Source: Nonomuraea cypriaca (GTDB lineage: Bacteria; Actinomycetota; Actinomycetes; Streptosporangiales; Streptosporangiaceae). From it: a stretch of 32,774 nt of DNA. Each line of letters begins with the position of its first letter. The stretch's first letter is position 1. The stretch lies in assembly GCF_015645445.1 (NCBI RefSeq), contig NZ_JADOGI010000119.1:1-32774 (forward strand), in the 5' to 3' direction. Under the pieces are notes generated by a model. The model saw only the letters and a program-made list of their open reading frames with translations. It was not told where the DNA came from and did not search any database. The position numbers were made by a program, and so were the translations under genes. This document shows, piece after piece, positions 24,880 to 31,899 of this stretch.

Positions 24880-25829
24880 CGGATGTCCTCTCGTGCTTGC
24901 TTGGCCCGTTCGTGGGCGCGTACCCGGACGGCGGTGGAGCCGCCGAACCAGCGGTCCCTGGCCGCGCGCAGGAAGTCGGCCGAGGCGCGCAGCTCGTCGA
25001 GGCCGTTGACGCCGTCCTCGATGCTGATCCAGCCGTCGTACCCGGCCTCGACCAGGATGCTGAAGATCCGGTCGTAGTCGTTGAGCCCGCGCCCGATCAC
25101 GCCGTGCTTGAGCGCGGGCGCGTAGCCGATCGTGCCGTCGGCCTGACGCAGGTCGTCCAGCGTGGTGCCGGGCTCCAGGAAGCGGTCGGACGCCTGCATG
25201 GTGACCACCCGGTCGATCACGCCCTCCAGGAACTCGGCCGAGTCCACTCCGGCGGTGATCGCGTTGGACGGGTCGTACTGCACGCCGAAGTGCACCCGGT
25301 CGGGGATGCCGGCCAGGATCCGGTGGAAGACGGCCGGTGCCTGGGCGAACTCGGGGTGGTTCCAGGTGCCGGCCTTGTAGTGGTTCTCGATGGCCAGCAC
25401 GATGTCCAGCTCGGCGGCCAGCGGCAGCAGCCCGCTGATCGCCTCAGACGCCCACTGCACGCCCTGCTCGACGGCCACCTGGGGGTAGCGCTGGCCGCTC
25501 AGCACCCGGCAGGTCGCGCCGGGCCCGCCCAGCCTGGCGGTGATCCGCATGAACTCGGCCTGCGCCTCGATCTCCCTGGCCCGCGCGTCCGCGTCGGGGT
25601 TGGTGAAGTCGGGCGAGGCGCACATCATCGGCATCTCGAACCCGGCTTCGGCGAGCGCCGTGCCGACCCGGTCCACCTCGTCGTCGCTTCCTGTCCAGAA
25701 GAAGCCGGTGTGCAGTTCGAGCCCGTCCACGCCGAGCGCGCGGGCCTCCTCGATCCAGTCGAACACGGTCTTGGTGCGCCGGATCACCAGCTGATCCAGA
25801 TCACCCTTTGGGAACGCTGCGATCCTCAC
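24876..25829 (-). CDS. Sugar phosphate isomerase/epimerase (TIM barrel) with altered metal-site histidine
   Basis: A 317-residue AP_endonuc_2-type protein and the first gene of the minus-strand unit. Recognised parts are AAFPKGDLDQLVIRRTKTVF, LAIENHYKAG (Glu), FGVQYDPSNAI (Asp), the segment VVTMQASDRF, and GWISIEDGVNG (Glu). The histidine I would expect in the third of these (MHASD) is Gln here, and the His after Asp-Pro-Ser is Asn. The activity may therefore differ from a standard isomerase. GTG 25829 with GGGGA just upstream is preferred over TTG 25850. It diverges from the alcohol dehydrogenase gene. Confidence 0.82.
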   Translation of the reverse strand: MRIAAFPKGDLDQLVIRRTKTVFDWIEEARALGVDGLELHTGFFWTGSDDEVDRVGTALAEAGFEMPMMCASPDFTNPDADARAREIEAQAEFMRITARLGGPGATCRVLSGQRYPQVAVEQGVQWASEAISGLLPLAAELDIVLAIENHYKAGTWNHPEFAQAPAVFHRILAGIPDRVHFGVQYDPSNAITAGVDSAEFLEGVIDRVVTMQASDRFLEPGTTLDDLRQADGTIGYAPALKHGVIGRGLNDYDRIFSILVEAGYDGWISIEDGVNGLDELRASADFLRAARDRWFGGSTAVRVRAHERAKQAREDIR

Positions 25830-25945
25830 GAAATCCCCTGTTTCACCCAAAATATGGGAGCAATCATACAGACTTTGAGCGAAAACTGAACTACTGTTGC
25901 TCGGGAGCGACCACTTTTTGCTGGAGATCTACTGGAGATCGTTGA
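25830..25945. promoter_or_regulatory. Divergent promoter region between units 2 and 3
   Basis: This 116-bp AT-richer gap must hold promoters for both directions. On the minus strand TATGAT (25868-25863) is a good -10, about 34 bases from GTG 25829; its -35 is weak. On the plus strand CTGGAGATC occurs twice, 25921-25929 and 25932-25940, giving two possible ribosome binding sites ahead of ATG 25946. No convincing palindromic operator was found. Confidence 0.5.
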
Positions 25946-26998
25946 ATGAAGGCGTTGGTCAAGTACGCGCACGCGGACGGCGCGCTGGAGGTCCGCGACG
26001 TGCCCCGGCCACAGGCCGGTCCGAGCACCGTCCTGGTACGCGTGCACACCGTCGGAGTATGCGGTTCCGACATCCACATGTGGCACGACACGCAGAGCAA
26101 GAGCTCCAAGGGCGTGCTGCCGGTGACGCTGGGCCACGAGTCCGCCGGGGCGATCGAAGCCGTGGGCGAGGGCGTCACGGGCTGGTCGATCGGCGACCGG
26201 GTGGTGTGCGAGACGGCCGCGTCGATCTGCGGTGTGTGCGCCCTGTGCCGGGCGGGCCGGTACAACCTGTGTCCCCGGCGCGAGGGCTACGGGCTCAAGC
26301 GCGACGGCGCCATGGCCGAATACCTCGTGGCCGAGCCCCGGGTGCTGCACCGGATCCCGGACGGCATCCCGTACGAGCTGGCCGCCATGTGCGAGCCGTA
26401 CGCGGTCGCGTACAACGCCGTCGTCGAGCGCGCCGGAGTGCGGCCCGGTGACCTGGTGGTCGTCCAGGGCGCGGGCGCGATCGGCACGCTCGCCCTGGAG
26501 GTCGCCATCCAGCAGGGCGCGGCCACCACGGTCGTGCTCGGCACCGGCATCGACGCGCACCGGCTGGAGAAGGCCAAGCAGCTCGGCGCCGACCACACCG
26601 TCGACATCACCAGGCAGGACCCCGTCGAGGTGGTCGCCGGGTTGCACGACGGGCTCGGCGCCGACCTGGTCGTGGACGCCACCGGGGTGAGCGCCGCACT
26701 GCGGCAGAGCATGGAGCTGGTACGTCCGGCGGGAGCGATCGCCAAGGTCGGCTGGGGGCCGCAGCCGCTCGGCTTCACCCTGGATCCGCTGGTCAAGAAG
26801 GCCGTCACGCTCTACGGCTGCTACTCGCACACCTGGAGCACCTGGGAGAGCGTGTTGCGCCTGTTCGGCCTGGGCAAGCTCCGGCCCGACCTGGTGCTGG
26901 GCGGCGTCTACCCGATCGAGGAGTGGCAGGAGGCCTTCTCCGCCATGCAGCGCGGCGACAACGTCAAGTCCGCCCTTCGCATGGAGGCGGCGACGTGA
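25946..26998 (+). CDS. Zinc-dependent medium-chain alcohol/polyol dehydrogenase
   Basis: A 350-residue MDR enzyme like sorbitol or L-threonine dehydrogenase, oxidising a secondary hydroxyl with NAD(P). Catalytic zinc ligands are C39, H64 and E65 (GVCGSDIH, LGHES). The structural zinc cysteines are C95, C98, C101 and C109 (CGVCALCRAGRYNLC). The cofactor domain has VVVQGAGAIGTLALEVA. It is the first gene of unit 3 and overlaps the next gene (GTGA). It probably makes a keto sugar or keto acid for the neighbouring isomerases. The substrate cannot be named. Confidence 0.9.
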   Translation: MKALVKYAHADGALEVRDVPRPQAGPSTVLVRVHTVGVCGSDIHMWHDTQSKSSKGVLPVTLGHESAGAIEAVGEGVTGWSIGDRVVCETAASICGVCALCRAGRYNLCPRREGYGLKRDGAMAEYLVAEPRVLHRIPDGIPYELAAMCEPYAVAYNAVVERAGVRPGDLVVVQGAGAIGTLALEVAIQQGAATTVVLGTGIDAHRLEKAKQLGADHTVDITRQDPVEVVAGLHDGLGADLVVDATGVSAALRQSMELVRPAGAIAKVGWGPQPLGFTLDPLVKKAVTLYGCYSHTWSTWESVLRLFGLGKLRPDLVLGGVYPIEEWQEAFSAMQRGDNVKSALRMEAAT

Positions 26999-28170
26999 CG
27001 GCCGCTCCGCTGCGGCTCGGCGTGCTCGGGCTGGGTGCGGTGGCGCAGGCCGTACACCTGCCGCTGCTCGCCAAGCGCCCCGACCTCTACACGATCGCGG
27101 CCGTCGCCGACCTGTCCTCCGAGGTCACCGAGGTGATCGGCGACCGGTACGGCATCCCCCCGCGCCGCCGCTTCACGAACCTCGGCGACCTGCTCGACGC
27201 GGGCGGCCTGGATGCGGTGATGATCCTGGCCCGCGGCTCGCACGCGCCCGAGGTCCGCGCGGTGTTCGAGCGCGGCCTGCCGGTCTTCTGCGAGAAGCCG
27301 CTCGCCTACACCCTCGCAGAAGTCGACGACCTGGCCGCACTCGGCGGGCGGATCCTGGTCGGCTACATGAAGCAGTACGACCCGGCGGTCATCGCGGCGG
27401 AGCGGGCGCTGGCCGAGGTGGACGACATCCGCAGCATCGAGGCGACCGTGCTGCACCCGCCCGGGGCCTCGCAGCTCGCACTGGCCCGGGTGGTCGGGCC
27501 GGCCACTCCGCTCCCGCCTGGCCCCCAGGAGGCGATCGACCGTCAGTTGTGGCGGGACGCCGTGGGGGACGCGGACGAGTCGTTGTGGCGGGCCTACCGC
27601 GGCTGCCTGGTGAGCAGTCTCGCGCATGATCTGTCCATCATGCGGAGTTTCGGCGCGCCGCCCGCCACCGTGGAGTACGCCGACATCTGGCGGCAGATCT
27701 CCCGGCACACCCGGCGCGACGTGGGCCGGGACCGCAAGTCGTTCGGCGAGCACCCGCCGTCGATCGCGGCCACCGGCACCCTCCCCGCCGGCGGCCGGTA
27801 CACCCTGGCCTGGCACTACCTGCCCGACTTCCCCGCCTACCGGGAGACGGTCCGGGTCGTGCACGGCCGCGGCACCGTCGAGCTGACCTTCCCCTCGCCG
27901 TACCTGCTGCACGCCCCCACCGAGCTGGTCGTCACGACGCTGGACGGCGACGCCGAGCGCCGGGTGTCGCGCCGCAGCGTCACCGAGGCGTTCGAGACGC
28001 AGCTCGAAGCGTTCCACGCGTACGTCCGCGAGGGCACGCCGCCGAGGTCCGGGCTGGCCGAGGGCCGTGCCGACGTCCTGACCTGCCAGCAGATCGTGGC
28101 CGCCTACGCCGCCCGCACCGGCACGCCGGTCGGTGGCGAGGTCGGCCGCCTGGTGAAGGAGCGCCCGTGA
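26995..28170 (+). CDS. Gfo/Idh/MocA family oxidoreductase (first)
   Basis: A 391-residue NAD(P)-dependent sugar oxidoreductase. The Rossmann motif is LGVLGLGAVAQAVHLPLLAK. The catalytic EKP lysine is in PVFCEKPLAYTL. A His-Asp pair is in SSLAHDLSIMRSF. It is longer than average (usual 330-370) because of an insert around PPGASQLALARVVGPATPLP. The GTG start overlaps the dehydrogenase stop, and its own stop overlaps the next gene's GTG. Members oxidise ring hydroxyls of inositols, glycosides or sugar acids. The three paralogues in this window are divergent and likely act on different intermediates. Confidence 0.88.
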   Translation: MTAAPLRLGVLGLGAVAQAVHLPLLAKRPDLYTIAAVADLSSEVTEVIGDRYGIPPRRRFTNLGDLLDAGGLDAVMILARGSHAPEVRAVFERGLPVFCEKPLAYTLAEVDDLAALGGRILVGYMKQYDPAVIAAERALAEVDDIRSIEATVLHPPGASQLALARVVGPATPLPPGPQEAIDRQLWRDAVGDADESLWRAYRGCLVSSLAHDLSIMRSFGAPPATVEYADIWRQISRHTRRDVGRDRKSFGEHPPSIAATGTLPAGGRYTLAWHYLPDFPAYRETVRVVHGRGTVELTFPSPYLLHAPTELVVTTLDGDAERRVSRRSVTEAFETQLEAFHAYVREGTPPRSGLAEGRADVLTCQQIVAAYAARTGTPVGGEVGRLVKERP

Positions 28171-29174
28171 TCCGCGTCGCCATCATCGGGTACGGCCTGG
28201 CCGGACGCGTCTTCCACGGCCCGCTGCTCGGCGCCGACCCGTCCTACTCCGTGCGCGGCATCGTCACCGCGAACCCGGAGCGGGCCGCGGCCGCCGCGTC
28301 CCGTCATCCTGACGCCCGCATCCTGTCCGGCCCGGGGCAGGTGTTGTCCGGCGACTTCGACCTGGCCGTGGTGGCCGCACCCACCCCCAGCCATGTCGAG
28401 CTGGCCACCCTGACCGTGGGGGCCGGGCTGCCGACCGTCGTGGACAAGCCGCTGGCCGTACGCGCCGCCGACGCCGAGGCCCTGATCACGCTCGCCGAGC
28501 GCGGCGGGGTGCCGCTGACCGTCTTCCAGAACCGCAGGTGGGACGGCGACTTCCTGACCGTGCGGCGACTCGTCACCGAAGGGCTGCTCGGCGACGTGTG
28601 GCGCTTCGAGTCCCGCTTCGAATGGCTCAGCGCCCGGCCCAGACCCGCCTGGAAGATCGGCACCGCCGGGCGGGACGGCGGCGGCGTCGCCTACGACCTG
28701 GGCGCGCACCTCGTCGACCAGGCCATCCAGCTCTTCGGCCCGGTCAAGGAGGTGTACGGCGAGCTCGATCGGCACCGGGAGAACGCGGTGAACGACGATG
28801 ACAGCTTCATCGCGCTGACCCACGAGTCCGGGGTCAGGTCGCATCTGGGGATGAGCAGCCTGGTGGCGCAGCGCGGGTTCAGGTTCCGGGTGCTGGGGTC
28901 GGCGTCGGCGTACGGCAAGTGGGGGCTGGATCCGCAGGAGTCGCAGCTCGCCTCGGGGATGTCGCCGCTGGACGACGGCTTCGGGGTGGAGCCCGCGCGG
29001 GCCCACGGGATCCTGGGACGGGACGGCGAGGGCTCGCCGCTGCCCACCGAGCGCGGCGCCTATCGCGCCTTCTACGCCCGGTTGGCCGAGGCCCTGACGG
29101 GCGGAGGACCGGTGCCGGTCGACCCGCGGGACGCGCTCGCCGCCATCCGCGTCATCGAGGACCTGCACGGCTAA
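28167..29174 (+). CDS. Gfo/Idh/MocA family oxidoreductase (second)
   Basis: A 335-residue oxidoreductase of the YdgJ/IolU-like branch. The N-terminal dinucleotide motif is VAIIGYGLAGRVFHGPLLG. The EKP position reads VVDKPLAV, keeping the lysine. FQNRRWDGDFLTVRRLV and GGVAYDLGAHLVDQAIQLFG (with the catalytic His in GAHL) are typical of this branch. The GTG overlaps the upstream stop. It is the last gene of unit 3, followed by a perfect-looking bidirectional terminator. Confidence 0.9.
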   Translation: MIRVAIIGYGLAGRVFHGPLLGADPSYSVRGIVTANPERAAAAASRHPDARILSGPGQVLSGDFDLAVVAAPTPSHVELATLTVGAGLPTVVDKPLAVRAADAEALITLAERGGVPLTVFQNRRWDGDFLTVRRLVTEGLLGDVWRFESRFEWLSARPRPAWKIGTAGRDGGGVAYDLGAHLVDQAIQLFGPVKEVYGELDRHRENAVNDDDSFIALTHESGVRSHLGMSSLVAQRGFRFRVLGSASAYGKWGLDPQESQLASGMSPLDDGFGVEPARAHGILGRDGEGSPLPTERGAYRAFYARLAEALTGGGPVPVDPRDALAAIRVIEDLHG

Positions 29175-29206
29175 GAGAGCGTCCGCCGTCATCGGCGGGC
29201 GCTCTC
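29175..29206. terminator. Bidirectional terminator between convergent units 3 and 4
   Basis: GAGAGCGTCCGCCG (29175-29188) pairs with CGGCGGGCGCTCTC (29193-29206) over 14 positions with one wobble pair, around a TCAT loop. It lies exactly between two convergent stop codons, three to four bases from each, so it serves both units. Confidence 0.85.
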
Positions 29207-29209
29207 AGC

Positions 29210-30307
29210 TCAGAGGGTCTGGGTGTACGGGTCCCAGCTCTCAGGGATAGGGGTGGCCGGCGGGGCACTACTGTCCACGTGGACGGTCTCGCGGCGTTCG
29301 ATGGACTCCGAGATGGCGGCCATCGTGTCGAGGACGTGGTACGCGAGCCGCCCCGACGCGCGGTGCGGGACGCCGGCGCGGGCCGAGCGGGCGATGTCCA
29401 GCGTGCCGAGACCGCGGCCGCCGACAGGGCCTGAGCAGGGCACGGTCGTCCACTCCTGGTCATCGCCGCGTCGCAGACACAGGTCGCCGTCGAAGTGGTT
29501 GGGATCCGGGATGGACAGCGTGGCCTCCGAACCCACGATCTCCACGTGCCCCACCCGGCGGTGCGGCGAGTCCCAGCTCAGAACGCTGGTCGAGGTCTGC
29601 CCCGATTCGAACTCGGCGATGATGCTCACATAAGTCGGGACTTGCACCGAAATATCGTGACCGGTCTTGGGGCCGACCAGCAGCCGCCTGACCGGCCGGG
29701 CGATCCGCCCCACCGCCGTCACCGCGGCGAACGACCCGAGCGACTGGGTGAGCGCCGTCAGATAGTAGGGGCCCATGTCCCACAGCGGCCCGGCGCCGCG
29801 CGACAACAACACCTCCAGGTTGCGGTGGTCGGCCACCGGCCCCGGCGTCTCGAACAGCGTCAGCCCGGTCAGCGGCACCCCGATGTCGCCCCGGTCGATC
29901 ATCCGGCGGGCCGTCTGGAGCCCCGCGCCGAGGAAGGTGTCCGGCGCGCCGCCGACCCGCAGCCCCGCGGCGTCGGCCTTCTCGAGCAGTCGACGTCCGC
30001 TCTCCCGGTCGAGCGCGAACGGCTTCTCCGTCCACACGTGCTTGCCGGCGTCGAGCGCCGCCATCGACACCTCGGCATGCGCCGCCGGGATGGTCAGGTT
30101 GACGATGATCTCCACGTCGGGGTGGCGCAGAGCCTGCTCGGGCGTGCCCGACTCGGCCACGCCGTACGCCTTGGCCTGCTCGGCGGCCCGCTCGGGCAGC
30201 AGGTCGGCGACGATTCTGACGTCCAGGTCGGGGAACGCGGTGAGGTTCGTCAGGTACTGTTCGCTGATCTTGCCCGCGCCGATGACGCCGACGCCGACCG
30301 CGCTCAT
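29210..30307 (-). CDS. Gfo/Idh/MocA family oxidoreductase (third)
   Basis: A 365-residue oxidoreductase. The nucleotide-binding start is VGVGVIGAGKISEQYLTNL and the catalytic-lysine motif is HVWTEKPFALDRESG. The active-site region reads LWDMGPYYLTALTQSLG, with Tyr-Tyr where the second paralogue has Ala-His, so it belongs to a different subgroup from the other two. ATG 30307 overlaps the stop of the isomerase gene (ATGA). The two form unit 4. An oxidoreductase plus TIM-barrel isomerase is the arrangement used in inositol catabolism and in oxidative cleavage of glycosides through 3-keto intermediates. Confidence 0.9.
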   Translation of the reverse strand: MSAVGVGVIGAGKISEQYLTNLTAFPDLDVRIVADLLPERAAEQAKAYGVAESGTPEQALRHPDVEIIVNLTIPAAHAEVSMAALDAGKHVWTEKPFALDRESGRRLLEKADAAGLRVGGAPDTFLGAGLQTARRMIDRGDIGVPLTGLTLFETPGPVADHRNLEVLLSRGAGPLWDMGPYYLTALTQSLGSFAAVTAVGRIARPVRRLLVGPKTGHDISVQVPTYVSIIAEFESGQTSTSVLSWDSPHRRVGHVEIVGSEATLSIPDPNHFDGDLCLRRGDDQEWTTVPCSGPVGGRGLGTLDIARSARAGVPHRASGRLAYHVLDTMAAISESIERRETVHVDSSAPPATPIPESWDPYTQTL

Positions 30308-31053
30308 GCGGTTACCCGCGCGTTGAAGTAGGCGAAGCTGGCCGCGATGGCCTCGAAGATGTCGCCGTCGTACGCGTCGAACTCGACCACCCCGGCCTCC
30401 AGTCGCGGTGCGGCGTCGAGGATCTCCGGCCACGGCATCTTCCCCTGACCGGCGGGACGCTGCTGGAGGTTCTCCCGGTTGATCGGGCCGTCCTTGAGGT
30501 GCAGGAAGTGCACCCGGTCGCGCTGCCTGCCGAGCAGTTCGAGCACGTCCTCGCCGCCGACCGCCACCCAGTAGGCGTCCACTTCGAGCAGTACGTCCGG
30601 CCGTACCCGATCGACCAGGCACTCGAGCGCGGTACGCCCACCGAACCTGCGCTCCAGCTCCCACCAGTGGTTGTGATAGCCGACCCGCAGACCGTACTCC
30701 CCGGCCTTTTCCGCGGCCCTGTTGAGATATCCGGCGATCCGGTCCACGTCGGCCTCGGACGTCCAGAACTGTTCGGGAATGAACGTGTCGATCACCGTGC
30801 CGGCGCCGAGCTCCTTCGCTGCGGTGAAGATCGCGTCGAGGTCGACGTCGACCAGCGAGGAGGTCATCGTCGGCGAGGCCAGGCCGGTGTCCCGCACCGC
30901 GGCCAGGAACTCGGGACCGCGCGAGTACAGCTTGTAGGAGGACTCGATCTGCCGGTAACCGATGTCCGCGACCTTGACGAGCGTGCCGGGAAGGTCCTCC
31001 TCGATGGCATCGCGGACGCTGTAGAGCTGGAGGGAGAGGGAGGGGAGTGGCAC
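30304..31053 (-). CDS. Sugar phosphate isomerase/epimerase (TIM barrel)
   Basis: A 249-residue AP_endonuc_2-type barrel, first gene of unit 4. Seen: LSLQLYSVRDAIEEDLPGTL (the usual N terminus), RVGYHNHWWELE, VLLEVDAYWVAVGG (metal-binding region), HFLHLKDGP (His, Asp) and GVVEFDAYDGD (Glu). I chose GTG 31053 because AAAGG lies six bases upstream; the in-frame TTG 31059 would have no spacing at all. A good promoter and a 14-bp pseudo-palindrome precede it. Activity on a keto sugar made by the co-transcribed oxidoreductase is a reasonable inference. Confidence 0.88.
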   Translation of the reverse strand: MPLPSLSLQLYSVRDAIEEDLPGTLVKVADIGYRQIESSYKLYSRGPEFLAAVRDTGLASPTMTSSLVDVDLDAIFTAAKELGAGTVIDTFIPEQFWTSEADVDRIAGYLNRAAEKAGEYGLRVGYHNHWWELERRFGGRTALECLVDRVRPDVLLEVDAYWVAVGGEDVLELLGRQRDRVHFLHLKDGPINRENLQQRPAGQGKMPWPEILDAAPRLEAGVVEFDAYDGDIFEAIAASFAYFNARVTA

Positions 31054-31115
31054 AGTCAACCTTTCGCCATGGCATGCGCCGCCCTGGTCGACACTGCGGC
31101 GGCCCGCACCAACAT

Positions 31116-31129
31116 GTTACTAAATTAAC
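31116..31129. promoter_or_regulatory. Candidate ROK-type operator upstream of unit 4
   Basis: GTTACTAAATTAAC at 31116-31129 is a pseudo-palindrome in an AT-rich island, just downstream of the minus-strand -10. The sequence class (GTTAgtaaaCTAAC-like) is that used by ROK-family sugar repressors in actinobacteria. No ROK gene is in the window. Confidence 0.45.
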
Positions 31130-31130
31130 G

Positions 31131-31158
31131 AATATCTGTGCATTAGGCACCATGTCAA
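31131..31158 (-). promoter_or_regulatory. Promoter of unit 4
   Basis: On the minus strand TTGACA (31158-31153) and GATATT (31136-31131) are separated by 16 bp. The -35 is perfect and the -10 matches four of six. Transcription would start about 70 bases before GTG 31053, within or beside the ROK-like site. Confidence 0.65.
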
Positions 31159-31246
31159 GGTGAGATTCCCACCATTTCGCTCGACCGCCCACGCTCTGGT
31201 CCCTCGCGGGCGGCCTTGTCCCGTCGTCCACGTCCGAGCGGATTGC

Positions 31247-31258
31247 GAGAGCGCTCTC
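31247..31258. promoter_or_regulatory. Perfect palindrome GAGAGCGCTCTC, LacI-operator-like
   Basis: A 12-bp perfect palindrome with the AGCGCT core typical of LacI-family operators in actinomycetes. It lies about 194 bases upstream of the unit 4 start, separated from it by the unit 4 promoter. The controlled gene is not clear. Confidence 0.45.
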
Positions 31259-31336
31259 TCCTAGGCCTCGGGAGGTTTCGCCGAGGTTAACTTGCACCTT
31301 GACAGGTGTTAAAGAGGCGCGCAGTCTTCAAGTCAA

Positions 31337-31348
31337 GGGAGCGCTCCC
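31337..31348. promoter_or_regulatory. Perfect palindrome GGGAGCGCTCCC
   Basis: This 12-bp palindrome resembles the CebR/LacI operator core (TGGGAGCGCTCCCA), with the outer T/A pair replaced. It is centred 90 bp from the other AGCGCT palindrome. Since it lies 39 bases beyond the tnpB stop, it could instead be the right-end hairpin of the IS605-type element. Confidence 0.45.
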
Positions 31349-31386
31349 CCGAACCCCTGCCCCCCGCTTTGACGGAGCTGTCTTGA

Positions 31387-31741
31387 CTATTCCCCGCCTT
31401 GAAGCTGAGGGACGTGGATTCCAGCCCTCGCGGGCTGGGGTTCCTGCTTCGCCGGCGACTGCACCCGGGAAGACCCGGAATGTCTGACGTCACCTCCACA
31501 GGCCGACACGGCAAGACCTGCCGCCAGGATGTTCTTGGCTGCGTTGACGTCCCTGTCGTGCAGGGTGCGGCAGGACGGGCAGCGCCACGTCCGGGTGTCG
31601 AGGGATCCCTTCGGTGCGGTAGCGGGTCTGGCGCCAGGCCAGGACCTTGTTCCACACCAGGCGTACACAGCCGAACGTGCGGTTCAGCACCGCCTCCTGC
31701 TGCGGAGTGGGGTAGGCCCGCACCTTGTACGCCGTACGCAT
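31387..31741 (-). mobile_element. tnpB: IS200/IS605-type tnpB pseudogene with internal deletion
   Basis: From ATG 31741 the minus strand encodes a TnpB N terminus (MRTAYKVRAYPTPQQEAVLN, then RTFGCVRLVWNKVLAWRQTR). After about 44 residues, near 31605, the frame breaks and the other frame continues directly with the C-terminal zinc ribbon and last catalytic motif (TWRCPSCRTLHDRDVNAAKN), then ILAAGLAVSACGGDVR and a tail ending LQGGE. A normal TnpB has about 370-400 residues, so roughly 270 central residues including most of the RuvC domain are gone. No tnpA is present. It is an inactive remnant. Confidence 0.85.
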
Positions 31742-31886
31742 GTTCGGATTTTGCCGTATCGCCACGAGGATCAGGAAGTGAGGAACGTCGTGGATGCTTC
31801 ATGTTCTGGGTTGCCCCGGCTTCGCCGGGCCGCCCCTTGCCGGGTCCGGATTTCTCCCTGCCCAGAAGCTGAAGGACCGGGTTTCC
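31742..31886 (-). mobile_element. Likely second tnpB 3'-end remnant and hairpin
   Basis: Positions 31865-31886 match the tnpB tail at 31401-31422 at 18 of 22 bases, in the same orientation. In the matching frame they encode GNPVLQLLGRE beside GIHVPQLQGGE. Next on the minus strand is a hairpin, CCCGGC-TTC-GCCGGG at 31815-31829, in the place where copy one has its palindrome. This suggests two head-to-tail element copies, the upstream one reduced to its 3' end. It also carries the sequence just before the DUF1996 ribosome binding site. Confidence 0.45.
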
Positions 31887-31899
31887 TCCGGAGGTCGCG

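Larger units (their letters stand above)
31159..31386. other. Non-coding stretch between unit 4 and the tnpB remnant
   Basis: Together with 31060-31158 this gives a gene-free gap of about 330 bases. It holds no protein-like reading frame on either strand. Contents are two perfect 12-bp palindromes (listed separately), an interrupted inverted repeat TTAAC...CACCT/AGGTG...TTAA at 31287-31312, and, towards 31350-31386, what should be the right-end region of an IS605-type element. Confidence 0.5.

Noticed and set aside
25870..31186. TTTCGCTC shared between the 25.88-kb and 31.17-kb intergenic regions as a common operator
   Set aside because: The match is only 8-9 bases with no symmetry and does not recur at the unit 1 promoter; chance is likely.
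31299..31487. Short plus-strand frame near the IS remnant
   Set aside because: It is antisense to the tnpB tail, has no ribosome binding site and no recognisable domain.
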